Positions 9,912-18,752 of a stretch of DNA of 64,000 bases are shown piece after piece. The notes under the pieces were generated by a model. That model searched no databases. It was given only the letters and a program-made list of their open reading frames with translations, and was not told where the DNA came from. Each line of letters starts with the position of its first letter. The first letter of the stretch is position 1. Source of the stretch: AP-15 sp963737145 (GTDB taxonomy: Bacteria; Pseudomonadota; Alphaproteobacteria; ATCC43930; CGMCC-115725); the NCBI GenBank assembly GCA_963737145.1, contig CAVTRO010000004.1, positions 496,001 to 560,000 on the forward strand. Direction: 5' to 3'. A program made the position numbers and the translations under genes.

Positions 9912-11768
9912 CTATCGCCTGCGACAGAGCGGACCCCAGGACAGAATGTGCTGCCATCGCCGCTCGGTGGCATATGGCGGGTAGGGCCAAGCCGCGATGA
10001 GATGCCATCCGTCCGGATCATGGCGGAGCAGAACTGCCTGGCCGGCTGGCAGATCCCCCAATCCATTGGGGGTGCATGAAATCAGCGCGAGGGGATAGCC
10101 GAGTCGGGCCGCTGCATCGAGGGTCGGCGCATCGGCGGTATCGCGGCGCAGCAGGTCCAGCATATGACGGCGCGGCGGCGTGTCGGCCAGTACGCCGGAA
10201 ATCATCGTGGCCACGCTGTCGTTGTCGCCCGGCAGCAGCAGTGCCAGGCGGCCGCCATCGCTCAGATAGGGCGATAGCCTTTTTGCAAGGTCCCATACCA
10301 ATGGTTGCGGCATGTCGAGGTCAAAACGCAGCCGTTTTGCAAGGGCGACGGGCGCCACAAGGGCAAGGCCCAGCACAGCTGCATTGGCGGCGCGCAAGGG
10401 TCTCTCCCAGATCCCGGCCGCTGCGCCGAGATCGCGGACCGTCAATGCCAGAGAGAGAACGAGAACCAGCGATAGTTGCGTATTGTAGCGGAAATAAGAA
10501 TGCGCCGCGCTGCTCATTTCGGTCGGAAATACGGCAATATAGGTCGTCAAAATAAATATGTTGTAGAGGCCGAACAACGCCGCGTTAAATGCCAGAAGTC
10601 GAGTAGTGGCCGTCCAACCCTGCCGCCACCACATCAACGGCACGGCCAGGATCGCAACGGCGATGCAGCCGAAATAGAGTGGTTTTTCCACTATGACGCC
10701 GAGAACCCTCGCCGCCGTGTCGGAGAGTTGGGTCCAGTTCCAATCGGCCAGAGGCAGCGGGGTGAGGTCGTCGACCCCCGCGTGAGCGACGTGGTACCGC
10801 CAAAGCGCAAAGAGGAGCAACGCCGGCAAGACCGCCAGAACCGTGCACCTCACCACCGCTGCGAGCTGCACCCCTCGCTCGGCCCACGCGGTGATGAGGG
10901 CGGCCCCGGCGAGCGACGCGACCAGGGCGATCCCGGTCTGCTTGGTATCGACGATTGCGGCCATGACCAAGGCGAGCGGCAGCAGCTGCGAGGGCCGCTG
11001 GCCTTTGGCGAGCTCGCCTTGCGTAGACACGAAAAGCCAGGCGGTGAGTACCGCCATTGCGGCGAGCGCGGGCTCGCCATAAGCGGAAAAATGAATGCGC
11101 GGCACGAAGCCAGGGTTGAATAACGTCACCAGCAAAAAGCCGAGCGCTGTGAGGCTCCAGCTCGGCGGGGCAGACGAGATCGCCGGCGGGCCGAGGACCC
11201 GGGCAATCGCGAGAGCGGCTACGAGCTGAAGCATGACGTTGACCAGCGACATGCCCGGGGCGGGGTAATCGGCATCGAATAGAGAGCCGAGAAAGCTCAA
11301 GAACTGTGTGTTGTATGGGGCGGCAGGCAGTAGAGAAAAACTCGGCGGCCGGGTTGCGGCTGGCAGCACGCCGTAGTCAACCAGGTAAAAAGCATTGGGC
11401 AGAAGGTTGAGAAAGGTGTCCGGCTGCGACGGCCGGATTGGCGCCATAACCAGCCAGAGCGGCAGAGAGACGGCGAGCAGCCTACCCAGCGCGAGCCATG
11501 CGGCTGAGCTCGGCCGCATTTTTGGCAGCAACAAAATAGTCAGCGCCGCGATGCCGAAAGCGACCGCAGGGAGCTGCATGCTCAACGGCACAAAAACGCC
11601 CCAGCTCGTCAGCAACAGGCATAAGGCGCCCCACCCTGCAGCGATCTGGAATTCGGGCGCGCAGCGCTTGCCGGTCAGGCCGGCTCCGGCGAGAAGAAGA
11701 GATCCGCCGACCGCCGAGGTTACACCAAGCGTCAGGAGATCGCTCAGATGTGGAAGGTAGGGATCCAC
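9912..11768 (-). CDS. Large polytopic membrane protein, possible lipid-linked sugar glycosyltransferase
   Basis: 618 residues with about twelve membrane segments over residues 10-470 and a soluble C-terminal domain of about 130 residues. The loop after the third or fourth segment carries LPNAFYLVDYGVLP and RPPSFSLLPAAPYNTQ, and DADYPAPG follows. The long multi-span core plus a periplasmic tail resembles GT-C enzymes that use polyprenyl-linked donors, but no diagnostic motif is certain. It lies tail-to-tail with the other membrane protein (31 bases between stops) and starts 14 bases after the GT9 gene's stop. It is therefore probably transcribed with the GT9 gene. Confidence 0.55.
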   Translation of the reverse strand: MDPYLPHLSDLLTLGVTSAVGGSLLLAGAGLTGKRCAPEFQIAAGWGALCLLLTSWGVFVPLSMQLPAVAFGIAALTILLLPKMRPSSAAWLALGRLLAVSLPLWLVMAPIRPSQPDTFLNLLPNAFYLVDYGVLPAATRPPSFSLLPAAPYNTQFLSFLGSLFDADYPAPGMSLVNVMLQLVAALAIARVLGPPAISSAPPSWSLTALGFLLVTLFNPGFVPRIHFSAYGEPALAAMAVLTAWLFVSTQGELAKGQRPSQLLPLALVMAAIVDTKQTGIALVASLAGAALITAWAERGVQLAAVVRCTVLAVLPALLLFALWRYHVAHAGVDDLTPLPLADWNWTQLSDTAARVLGVIVEKPLYFGCIAVAILAVPLMWWRQGWTATTRLLAFNAALFGLYNIFILTTYIAVFPTEMSSAAHSYFRYNTQLSLVLVLSLALTVRDLGAAAGIWERPLRAANAAVLGLALVAPVALAKRLRFDLDMPQPLVWDLAKRLSPYLSDGGRLALLLPGDNDSVATMISGVLADTPPRRHMLDLLRRDTADAPTLDAAARLGYPLALISCTPNGLGDLPAGQAVLLRHDPDGWHLIAAWPYPPYATERRWQHILSWGPLCRRR

Positions 11769-11782
11769 AGTCGCTGATTATT

Positions 11783-13186
11783 TCAACTGACTGGCGCAGC
11801 GGCGATTGCCGTGGAAGCGGCGAATACCGTCTCGACCGAGATATCGCCGAGATCGGGTTTCATCAGAACATGCACGAGTTTGCCGCGCGGCGCGCACAGG
11901 CCTGGATCGGATGCTTGCGAGAACAGGACGACGACGGGGTTTCCGCCGGCGGCGGCGACGTGAGTAGCGCCGGTGTCGTTTCCTACGGTCAGCGCGGCCG
12001 AGCGTACCAGAGCGGCGAGCGCCGGGACGTCGGTCTGTCCGACCAGGTCCACGGCGTCGGGGCAAATATCGCGGATCATGCGGCCGAGTTCGGCTTCGCC
12101 GTGGACCCCCACCAGGACAGGCGTGAAGCCGTTTCGGCTCAGCTTTATCGCAAGCTCGCCGTAGCGATTTGCCGGCCAGCGCTTCGGCAAATGCCGGGGC
12201 GACGAGCCCGGAATCAGCACAACAAAGCGCTTACCGGCTAGCGCAACGGGTAGAGACCCCGCAGCCGGCAGCCAGGGCGCCAGGGAGACGGGGTAGATCC
12301 CCGCCATCAGCAATTGCTCGGCCTGCCGGTCCATCGTGTGCTGCCGGTCTCGCTGCGGATTGGCGTGCGGGTGAGAACACCGCCATACAATCCCCGACCA
12401 TTCCGGCATTCGACCCGGGCGGAACAGCCGAGCATAGATGCCGGACCGGTCCGAGGTTTGCAGATCATAGATCCGGTCGAACCGGCCGCGCCGAAGCACG
12501 CGGCGTAGCGCGACCCAGCCTTCGAGATCGAGTGCCTTTGGGCGACGGTCGATCAAAACGTCGTCGAACAACCTCGTTTGTAGGGCGAGTTCGGCATAGC
12601 GTGGCGTCGTCAGCAACGTGATCCGGTCGCCCGCGTGATGGCGCCGGATGTCCGGCATCGGGCCGAGTGCCTGGATAAAATCGCCGAGCGCACCGAGCTT
12701 GATGATCAGTACCTCCTGAGGTGGCCGAGGGGCCACCTTTCGGGAGGGCTGCAACCGCGCCACTCTATCCAGATCGACATGACCCGCCAGATCTTCGAAT
12801 GACTGGAATACCGCGGCGTGCAAGGCTGGATCGTCCGCGCCGATGCTGGCCATCAGTGAAGAGACGACGCGGCTCGCGGCTGCCACGGTTGGCGAATGCC
12901 GGCCTTGGTCGACGAGCTCGCGAGCCGCGCGAAGGCTGGTTAGAGATACTCCGATTCGCTGGCCGAAACGCCAGCGAATAATCGGCCGACACGCTAAGTG
13001 GGCGAGACAGACCTCGCTTTCACCCTCGAACTCGCGAAGCAGCCGATGAATGTCGCGGGCGATAACATATCGGCGGTCGCGCAAATACCGCGCCTCGTTC
13101 CAAGCGAAGAACGCGTTCAAAGGCGTGTCCGCTGGAAAGGCGCTCGCGTCGAGGCGAGGCGGCAGCGGTGCGGTCGACTGAGGCAC
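11783..13186 (-). CDS. Glycosyltransferase family 9 (heptosyltransferase-like)
   Basis: About 467 residues if the GTG at 13186 is used. The catalytic domain begins EVLIIKLGALGDFIQALG near residue 140, the GT9 N-terminal signature. The donor-binding domain shows IPGSSPRHLPKRWP and TVGNDTGATHVAAAGGNPVVVLF. Family knowledge: GT9 enzymes transfer ADP-heptose, or related activated sugars, to lipopolysaccharide core on the cytoplasmic face. The 140-residue N-terminal extension (FFAWNEARYLRDRRYV and following) is helical and coding-like but not part of GT9. Sequence upstream of 13186 in this frame is the shadow of the divergent methyltransferase gene. The start is therefore inferred rather than shown by a strong ribosome site. 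Confidence 0.82.
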   Translation of the reverse strand: MPQSTAPLPPRLDASAFPADTPLNAFFAWNEARYLRDRRYVIARDIHRLLREFEGESEVCLAHLACRPIIRWRFGQRIGVSLTSLRAARELVDQGRHSPTVAAASRVVSSLMASIGADDPALHAAVFQSFEDLAGHVDLDRVARLQPSRKVAPRPPQEVLIIKLGALGDFIQALGPMPDIRRHHAGDRITLLTTPRYAELALQTRLFDDVLIDRRPKALDLEGWVALRRVLRRGRFDRIYDLQTSDRSGIYARLFRPGRMPEWSGIVWRCSHPHANPQRDRQHTMDRQAEQLLMAGIYPVSLAPWLPAAGSLPVALAGKRFVVLIPGSSPRHLPKRWPANRYGELAIKLSRNGFTPVLVGVHGEAELGRMIRDICPDAVDLVGQTDVPALAALVRSAALTVGNDTGATHVAAAGGNPVVVLFSQASDPGLCAPRGKLVHVLMKPDLGDISVETVFAASTAIAAAPVS

Positions 13187-13315
13187 GGAACGATGATGGC
13201 CACCAACTTCGCAGAAGAATGCCTGCGATCGGGTGTGCCGTTCAAGCAAGCCGGATGACGCAGATCGCTCTTCGCAGCGATCACCGATTGAGGCATCGTT
13301 ACGCTTTCCGGGGGG

Positions 13316-13990
13316 ATGATCGAGATCGCGATGTTCGAAGCCGAAGCCCGCTGGCTCCGCCGCGCGCTCGACGCGTTCCCGCCGGAGCGGCTGTCGCCAG
13401 TGCTGAACCTCGGCAGCAGTTCGGGCATGGTTCGCGAAGGGGTGCAGCCCTGGATTGATGCCGAGGTATTTTGCCCGCTGCGCAGCCGCGGCGTCGAAAC
13501 CTTCCATGTCGATATGCGTGAATTGCCGGGAGTCGACATCCGGGCGGATCTGACCGTTGCCGCCGATGTCCGCCGACTTGGCGCGCTTGGGCCGAAGGCG
13601 CTGTTGTGCTGCAACCTGCTCGAGCACGTCCCCGAGCCCGGGGGATTGGCGCAGCATTGTCTCGATCTTTTGCCGGCAGGCGGGCTCGTCTTTGTCACGG
13701 TGCCGTTCAGTTATCCCTATCACCGCGATCCGATCGACACGATGTACCGGCCCAGTCCCGCCGAACTCGCCAACCTGTTTGCCGATGCCCGCCTCCTTGA
13801 GGGCCTGATCCTTGGAGCCGGCATGTCCTATCGCGACACGGTGTGCGCCCGGCCATGGATCCTGCTGCGCCACTTCTGCCGCTTTCCCGTACCGTTCCTG
13901 TCCTTCCAAAGATGGAAGCGCTCGATGGCGCGGCTATACTGGCTGGCCGCCGAATACCGGATCACCTGCGCCGTATTCGAAAAACTATAA
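13316..13990 (+). CDS. Class I SAM-dependent methyltransferase
   Basis: 224 residues. LNLGSSSG near residue 30 is the motif I loop. VDMRELPGVDIRADL carries the acidic residue that would hold the ribose. CCNLLEHVPEPGGLAQ is the motif IV/V region usual in sugar or lipid methyltransferases of the Methyltransf_11 type. The C-terminus has basic and aromatic residues (HFCRFPVPFLSFQRWKR). It is divergent from the GT9 gene and sits beside two membrane proteins, so it may methylate a surface glycan. ATG 13316 directly follows a G run; ATG 13331 is an equally credible start. Confidence 0.78.
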   Translation: MIEIAMFEAEARWLRRALDAFPPERLSPVLNLGSSSGMVREGVQPWIDAEVFCPLRSRGVETFHVDMRELPGVDIRADLTVAADVRRLGALGPKALLCCNLLEHVPEPGGLAQHCLDLLPAGGLVFVTVPFSYPYHRDPIDTMYRPSPAELANLFADARLLEGLILGAGMSYRDTVCARPWILLRHFCRFPVPFLSFQRWKRSMARLYWLAAEYRITCAVFEKL

Positions 13991-14004
13991 ACTATGCGCG
14001 TCCC

Positions 14005-14586
14005 CTACGACCGCTTGGCGGTCTGCGCCCGCTTTATCGCCTGCACGACCGCCGGGCGGTGACTTTCCAGCGCCCAACCTGCGGCGTCACGGCCGGTAAA
14101 ATCAGTCTTGGTGACGCTGGCCCCCTTGGCGAGCAGAGCCAGCACGATATCGATGTTCCCGCGATTGGCGGCCATCATCAGCGGGGTCATGCCGTTCTTG
14201 TTCTCCGCATCGACTGGGGCGCCGACATCGAGGAGCAGTTTTGCCGCCTCGACCTGATCGCGATCGGCCGCCAGGTGCAGCGGCGTGTTGCCGAGCTTGT
14301 CCTTGACGTCGAGCTTGGCGCCGGCCTTGATCAGGATTGCGATGATCGTGAGATTGCCGTTCATCGCGGCATAATGCAGCCCGGTGCGCCCCTCCTCGTC
14401 GGTCTGGTTCGGGTTCCCGTCATTGGCTACCAGCGACCTGACCCGGGCCGCATCGTTCTGGCTGGCTGCGCGCGCCACATTCTCCCAATACCCGCCGAAA
14501 ATATTGACATCGGCAAGCGCGGCCGGGCCGAGCACAGGAGCACCGAGCGCGGCCAGCAAGAATACCGCGGTCAAGCGAGTTTTTAT
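14005..14586 (-). CDS. Exported ankyrin-repeat protein with an apparent AUA start codon
   Basis: About 193 residues. A signal peptide (n-region KTR, core LTAVFLLAALGAPVLG, cleavage after ALA) is followed by four to five ankyrin repeats: GRTGLHYAAMNGN, GNTPLHLAADRDQ, GMTPLMMAANRGN and GRDAAGWALESH. Ankyrin repeats mediate protein binding, and the partner is unknown. No ATG, GTG or TTG stands where a normal signal peptide would begin. The best-placed codon is ATA at 14586-14584, five bases after a strong AAGGAGG. It would encode Met-Lys-Thr-Arg and overlaps the cobK stop. TTG at 14574 is the nearest standard start but loses the basic n-region and has 17-base spacing. Confidence 0.72.
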   Translation of the reverse strand: MKTRLTAVFLLAALGAPVLGPAALADVNIFGGYWENVARAASQNDAARVRSLVANDGNPNQTDEEGRTGLHYAAMNGNLTIIAILIKAGAKLDVKDKLGNTPLHLAADRDQVEAAKLLLDVGAPVDAENKNGMTPLMMAANRGNIDIVLALLAKGASVTKTDFTGRDAAGWALESHRPAVVQAIKRAQTAKRS

Positions 14587-15361
14587 GACACCCTCCTTGG
14601 CTCGGAAAAGCGGTAGGAGCCGGCGAGCCAGTCGAGCGCCTCCCCCATGGTGTCCACTCCTTCCCCGGGCTCGGGCGGCGGGCGCCGAACCATGATGACG
14701 GGAAGACCACGCTCCCGGGCGGCGATAATTTTCGCCTCGGTCGCTCCACCGCCACTCGCCTTGCAAACGAGCATATCGATCGCGTGGCGCTCTATGTGGC
14801 GGTGCTCTTCGGCCACTGAGAACGGCCCACGTGCCACGATCACCTCGTAGGAGCGCAACGGCAGGGGATGGCGGGGCGGATCGACGAGCCGTACCAGAAA
14901 GTGGACTGCGGTCGCGGCAGTGAAAGCAGCAATCTCGCTGCTACCCAGGGTGAGCCAGGCGCGCCGCCCCGTGCGCTCGACGATGGCGGCGGCAGCCGCC
15001 ACACCATCGACTTCGATCCAGCGGTCGAGCGGACTACGGCGCCAAGGCGGGCGCCGCAACACCAGCCGGGGGACATTCGCTTGCTCGCAAGCCTGGCGTG
15101 CCGCCGCCGAGATCCGGGTGGCGAAGGGGTGAGTGGCGTCGATCAGCCGTCCGATGCCGTGCCCGGTCAGGTAGGCGGCAAGACCGGCTGGGCCGCCAAA
15201 GCCGCCAATGCGGACGTGGCCCGCGACATGACGCGGATGTTCGGTCCGCCCGGCCAGCGATGTTGTGACCTCCAGCGCATCGCCAAAGCGCGCCGCGGCG
15301 GCGCGGGCGAGTTCCACTGCCTCGCCGGTCCCCCCAGGATCAACAGCCGCTCCGGGGTCAC
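14583..15361 (-). CDS. cobK: Precorrin-6A reductase; frame disrupted in a G6 tract near codon 9
   Basis: The native start is GTG at 15361, overlapping the cbiD stop as GTGA, and it begins VTPERLLILGG. The protein then continues in the neighbouring frame as GGTGEAVELARAAA through IDATHPFATRIS, LVLRRPPW and KASGGGATEAKI to the stop at 14583, which are CobK/CbiJ hallmarks. The nucleotide-binding LILGGTGEA motif is split by a run of six C on the + strand (15330-15335) where seven would keep the frame. It reduces precorrin-6A with NADPH in corrin ring synthesis. Without the shift it would be about 259 residues, the normal length. An upstream start at 15407 in the second frame would give a different N-terminus lacking LILG. 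Confidence 0.85.
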
Positions 15362-16446
15362 GCGCCGACTCGCGCGAGGAAGCTGCCTGGGCGGTCCACG
15401 ACCGCAACTTCGACGGCGGTCTTGCCGCATATCGTCGCCAGTGCCACCTCGCGCGCCCGCCCCGCTATGGCGCGGGCCAGTTTTTCCCGCAATTCGCCGG
15501 CGACGCCGAGGATTTCGGCCGCTCCGGTTGCACTGCGCGCGGTCGCCAGAGCTGCAGGCTCGGCGCCGACTTCGCCGAGCACCCCGGCAAGCCAGGCGAT
15601 ATCTACCCGGCTTCTCGCGGAATGCAGATCGAGATGTCCGGCGGCGAGCTTGGCGAGCTTGGCAAAGCCCCCCGCAATCGTCAGCCGCTCGACCGGGTGA
15701 CGGCGCAGATACTTCAATGTGCCGCCGACGAAATCGCCCATATCGATCAGGGCATGATCGGGCAAATCGTAAAGGCGTTGAACGGCGCGCTCCGAGGTCG
15801 CCCCGGTCGCCGCCGCGATGTGGTTGAGGCCGGCGGCGCGAGCGACGTCGATCCCGCGGTGGATGGAGTGGATCCACGAAGCGCATGAGTAGGGGACGAC
15901 GATACCGGTCGTGCCGAGGATCGAGAGCCCGCCGATGATCCCGAGCCGCGCGTTCATCGTCTTCTGTGCGAGGCGGTCCCCACCGGGAATGGAGATCGTC
16001 ACCTTCAGGTCAGGCGGCGGTGCGCCCATTTCTGCGGCCGCATCGATGAGCATGTGGCGGATCAATTCACGCGGTGCAGGATTGATCGCCGGCTCGCCGA
16101 CGGCGAGCGAAAGACCGGCCCGGGTCACCGTGCCCACCCCTTCCCCGGCAACGAACCCGATGCCCGAGCCGGGCGCCGCCCATGCCGTTTCGGCGATAAT
16201 CAGCGCGCCATGCGTGATGTCGGGGTCGTCGCCGGCGTCCTTGACGATGCCGGCGCGGGCTCCGGCGCCGCTCAGTTGCGCCAGGGCCAGGGGAAAGCTC
16301 GCTGTGCCGCCGCGCGGCAACCGGATCTCGACAGGATCGGGGAAGCGGCCCGTGAGCATTGCGGCGAACGCGGACCGGGAGGCCGCGGCAGCACAAGCGC
16401 CAGTCGTCCAACCTCGGCGCAGGGCTGGGGTCACTTCCGGTCCCAT
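15358..16446 (-). CDS. cbiD: Cobalt-precorrin-5B (C1)-methyltransferase CbiD
   Basis: 362 residues. The N-terminal LRRGWTTGACAAAA is the CbiD signature, and later segments include GEGVGTVTRAGL and GTTGIVVPYS. It methylates C1 and works around ring contraction in corrin synthesis. CbiD belongs to the cobalt-early route, whereas CobK, its partner here, is named from the cobalt-late route; mixed sets are known in proteobacteria. Its stop overlaps the cobK GTG by four bases. It is transcribed divergently from cobA, with only about 27 bases between the two annotated starts. Confidence 0.95.
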   Translation of the reverse strand: MGPEVTPALRRGWTTGACAAAASRSAFAAMLTGRFPDPVEIRLPRGGTASFPLALAQLSGAGARAGIVKDAGDDPDITHGALIIAETAWAAPGSGIGFVAGEGVGTVTRAGLSLAVGEPAINPAPRELIRHMLIDAAAEMGAPPPDLKVTISIPGGDRLAQKTMNARLGIIGGLSILGTTGIVVPYSCASWIHSIHRGIDVARAAGLNHIAAATGATSERAVQRLYDLPDHALIDMGDFVGGTLKYLRRHPVERLTIAGGFAKLAKLAAGHLDLHSARSRVDIAWLAGVLGEVGAEPAALATARSATGAAEILGVAGELREKLARAIAGRAREVALATICGKTAVEVAVVDRPGSFLARVGA

Positions 16447-16473
16447 AAGCCGATCTTAGCAAAATCGGTTAGG

Positions 16474-17373
16474 ATGACTACCTTCTGCCGTGCTGGCAGC
16501 GCCACCGCCAACTCTGCCCGCATGCAGGGACGGGGGTCGGCGTCTCTTTCCGGAACCGGTCTCGGAGTGATCGACAGCGCCCTTCTTGGTCTGCCGGAGT
16601 TTGAACCTGGCAGCGTATGGCTCGTCGGGGCCGGGCCCGGTGATCCGGGGCTTTTATCCGCTCTGGCGCTGCACGCGCTCGGGCGCGCCGATGTCGTCGC
16701 TTATGACGCGCTGGTCGACCCGCGAATTCTGCGTTTGGCGCGGTCCGGCGCGAGGCTCGACTATGCGGGTAAGCGCGGCGGCAGACCCTCGCCGAGCCAG
16801 CCGGACATCTCCGCGCGGCTGATCGGCCTGGCGCGGGCCGGCAACCGCGTCTTGCGCCTGAAAGGCGGCGATCCATGCGTGTTCGGGCGCGGCGGCGAGG
16901 AAGCGCTGGCGCTCGCCGGCGCCGGCATCCCGTTCCGCATCGTCCCCGGAATTACCGCCGGGATCGGCGGACCTGCTTATGCCGGGATCCCTGTCACCCA
17001 TCGCGATACCAACTCCGCGGTCACCTTCCTGACCGGCCACGACAGCGGTGGCGATGTTCCAGGCGGGCTCGATTGGGATGCCATTGCCCGAGGCGCCCCG
17101 GTTCTCGTGCTCTACATGGCATCGCGGCATCTGAAGAAAATCAGCCAACGGCTGCTGGAGGCGGGGCGGCAATGCGATGAGCCGATGGCCATCATCAGCA
17201 ACGCAACCACACCCGCGCAATCGGTGCTGGTGTCGACGCTTGGCGAAATGGCGAGGACGGCCGTCGACATTCAGGTTCCCGCGATCGTCGTCATCGGCCG
17301 AGTTGTGGGGTTGCGCGCCGCGCTCGATTGGGTTGGGTCGCCGGCGCGGCAGGAGCGCGGCGAACCGTCGTGA
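16474..17373 (+). CDS. cobA: Uroporphyrinogen-III C-methyltransferase
   Basis: About 299 residues. VWLVGAGPGDPGLLS is the SUMT nucleotide loop, then VAYDALVDPRI, RLKGGDPCVFGRGGEE (the diagnostic GGDP...FGRGGEE), VPGITAG and GIPVTHRD. It performs the two SAM-dependent methylations that turn uroporphyrinogen III into precorrin-2, the entry to cobalamin and siroheme. The family core begins about 45 residues after ATG 16474, so ATG 16522 may be the real start. That would also leave promoter room between the divergent genes. The stop overlaps the cobB GTG as GTGA. Confidence 0.95.
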   Translation: MTTFCRAGSATANSARMQGRGSASLSGTGLGVIDSALLGLPEFEPGSVWLVGAGPGDPGLLSALALHALGRADVVAYDALVDPRILRLARSGARLDYAGKRGGRPSPSQPDISARLIGLARAGNRVLRLKGGDPCVFGRGGEEALALAGAGIPFRIVPGITAGIGGPAYAGIPVTHRDTNSAVTFLTGHDSGGDVPGGLDWDAIARGAPVLVLYMASRHLKKISQRLLEAGRQCDEPMAIISNATTPAQSVLVSTLGEMARTAVDIQVPAIVVIGRVVGLRAALDWVGSPARQERGEPS

Positions 17374-18695
17374 CCGGGCGCGGGCTGATCCTCGCCGCCC
17401 CCGCTTCCGGCAGCGGTAAAACTTTGGTCACCGCCGGTCTCGCGCGACATCTGCTGCGGCGCGGGCTGAGCGTTGCGATGGCGAAAGCGGGTCCCGATTT
17501 CATCGATCCGACATTTCACGCTGCGGCGACCGGCACGCCTTGTTTGAACCTCGATGTCTGGGGGATGCGGCCGGCGACGCTCGCGGCGCTCGCCGGCAAA
17601 CTCGAGGCCGGCGCCGATATCGTCCTTTGCGAAGGCGTCATGGGATTGTTCGACGGGACGGGCCGCGACGGTGAGGCCGGTTCGACTGCCGATCTCGCCC
17701 GCGCGACCGGCTGGCCCGTCGTGCTGATCGTCGATGCGCGGGGGCAAGGCGCCTCCGTCGCCGCCTTGTTGCACGGCTTCGCCACTCATCAGCTGTCGGT
17801 CCCGCTTTCCGGGGTGATTTTCAACCGGGTCTCGAGCAAACGCCACGGCGCGCTGCTCGCGGCCGCTGCGGCGCGGCATCTGCCGCATCTCGCCTGCCTC
17901 GGTTCTTTGCCGGCCGATTCGGGACTGGCTCTTCCGTCCCGTCATCTCGGCCTTCTGCCAGCAGGCGAAAACGGCGATGCCGAAGCCGTCATCGAGCGCT
18001 GCGCCGCCCATGTCGGCGCCTGCGTCGATGTCGAACGGTTGTTGAGCTTGGGCTTCCGCTCGGTCCTCACGCCCGCAGCGAGAGCCGTCCCGGTGCCGCC
18101 TCTCGGGCGGCGGATTGCGGTAGCCAGCGATGCGGCGTTCTGTTTCGCTTATCAGGCCGTACTCGAGGGCTGGCGGAGCAGGGGTGCAGAACTCGCCTTT
18201 TTTTCGCCGCTCGCGGACGAGCCGCCCGATGCCAACGCCGATGCCGTCTACCTGCCGGGCGGCTACCCCGAGCTTTGGGCGGATCGGCTCGCATCGGCGG
18301 AGGTTGTCATGACCGGCCTTCGCCGGGCCGCTGCTGACGGGAGCGTGATCTATGGCGAATGTGGCGGCTACATGGTTCTCGGCGACGCTCTGATCGACCG
18401 AGAAGGGCGCAGTCGGCCGATGTCGGGACTGTTGCCCCTGGTCACCAGCTTTGCCGAACGGCGTCTGCATCTTGGTTACCGACGGGCGATCTTGCGTACC
18501 GGCGCTCCGCTCGGCACTGCCGGGACCGTCTTTCGGGGACACGAATTCCACTACGCAACTATGACCCGGCAAGGGGCCGCGACCCCGCTCTTTTCGGTGT
18601 TCGACGCAGCAGACGAAGATCTCGGCGCGTACGGTTTGCGGCAAGAGTTCGTCTTCGGCTCGTTTATTCACCTCATCGATCGCGAGACCTCGTGA
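17370..18695 (+). CDS. cobB: Cobyrinate a,c-diamide synthase (CobB/CbiA)
   Basis: 441 residues. The P-loop-like APASGSGKT near residue 10 and KAGPDFIDP belong to the ATP-dependent synthetase half. The glutamine amidotransferase half has VYLPGGYPEL, the nucleophilic Cys in YGECGGYMVLG and the His in GHEFHY. It amidates side chains a and c of (hydrogeno)cobyrinic acid using glutamine and ATP. The start is set at GTG 17370, which overlaps the cobA stop, rather than the upstream in-frame codon at 17328. Confidence 0.95.
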   Translation: MTGRGLILAAPASGSGKTLVTAGLARHLLRRGLSVAMAKAGPDFIDPTFHAAATGTPCLNLDVWGMRPATLAALAGKLEAGADIVLCEGVMGLFDGTGRDGEAGSTADLARATGWPVVLIVDARGQGASVAALLHGFATHQLSVPLSGVIFNRVSSKRHGALLAAAAARHLPHLACLGSLPADSGLALPSRHLGLLPAGENGDAEAVIERCAAHVGACVDVERLLSLGFRSVLTPAARAVPVPPLGRRIAVASDAAFCFAYQAVLEGWRSRGAELAFFSPLADEPPDANADAVYLPGGYPELWADRLASAEVVMTGLRRAAADGSVIYGECGGYMVLGDALIDREGRSRPMSGLLPLVTSFAERRLHLGYRRAILRTGAPLGTAGTVFRGHEFHYATMTRQGAATPLFSVFDAADEDLGAYGLRQEFVFGSFIHLIDRETS

Positions 18696-18752
18696 CGGGA
18701 CCGATTTCGGCGCCTGGATGCTCCCGAGTGGAGATTGTAAATACCGGTACCC

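Noticed and set aside
13316..13909. N-terminal extension of the GT9 frame back to 13909
   Set aside because: It is the antisense shadow of the methyltransferase gene, which has clear SAM motifs; the GT9 start is placed at 13186.
14800..14830. GGCCACTGAG as a cobalamin riboswitch B12-box
   Set aside because: It lies inside the cobK coding region, with no supporting aptamer helices upstream of any cob start.
16054..16473. Long N-terminal extension of the cobA frame
   Set aside because: It runs antisense through cbiD and has Arg/Gly-rich shadow composition.
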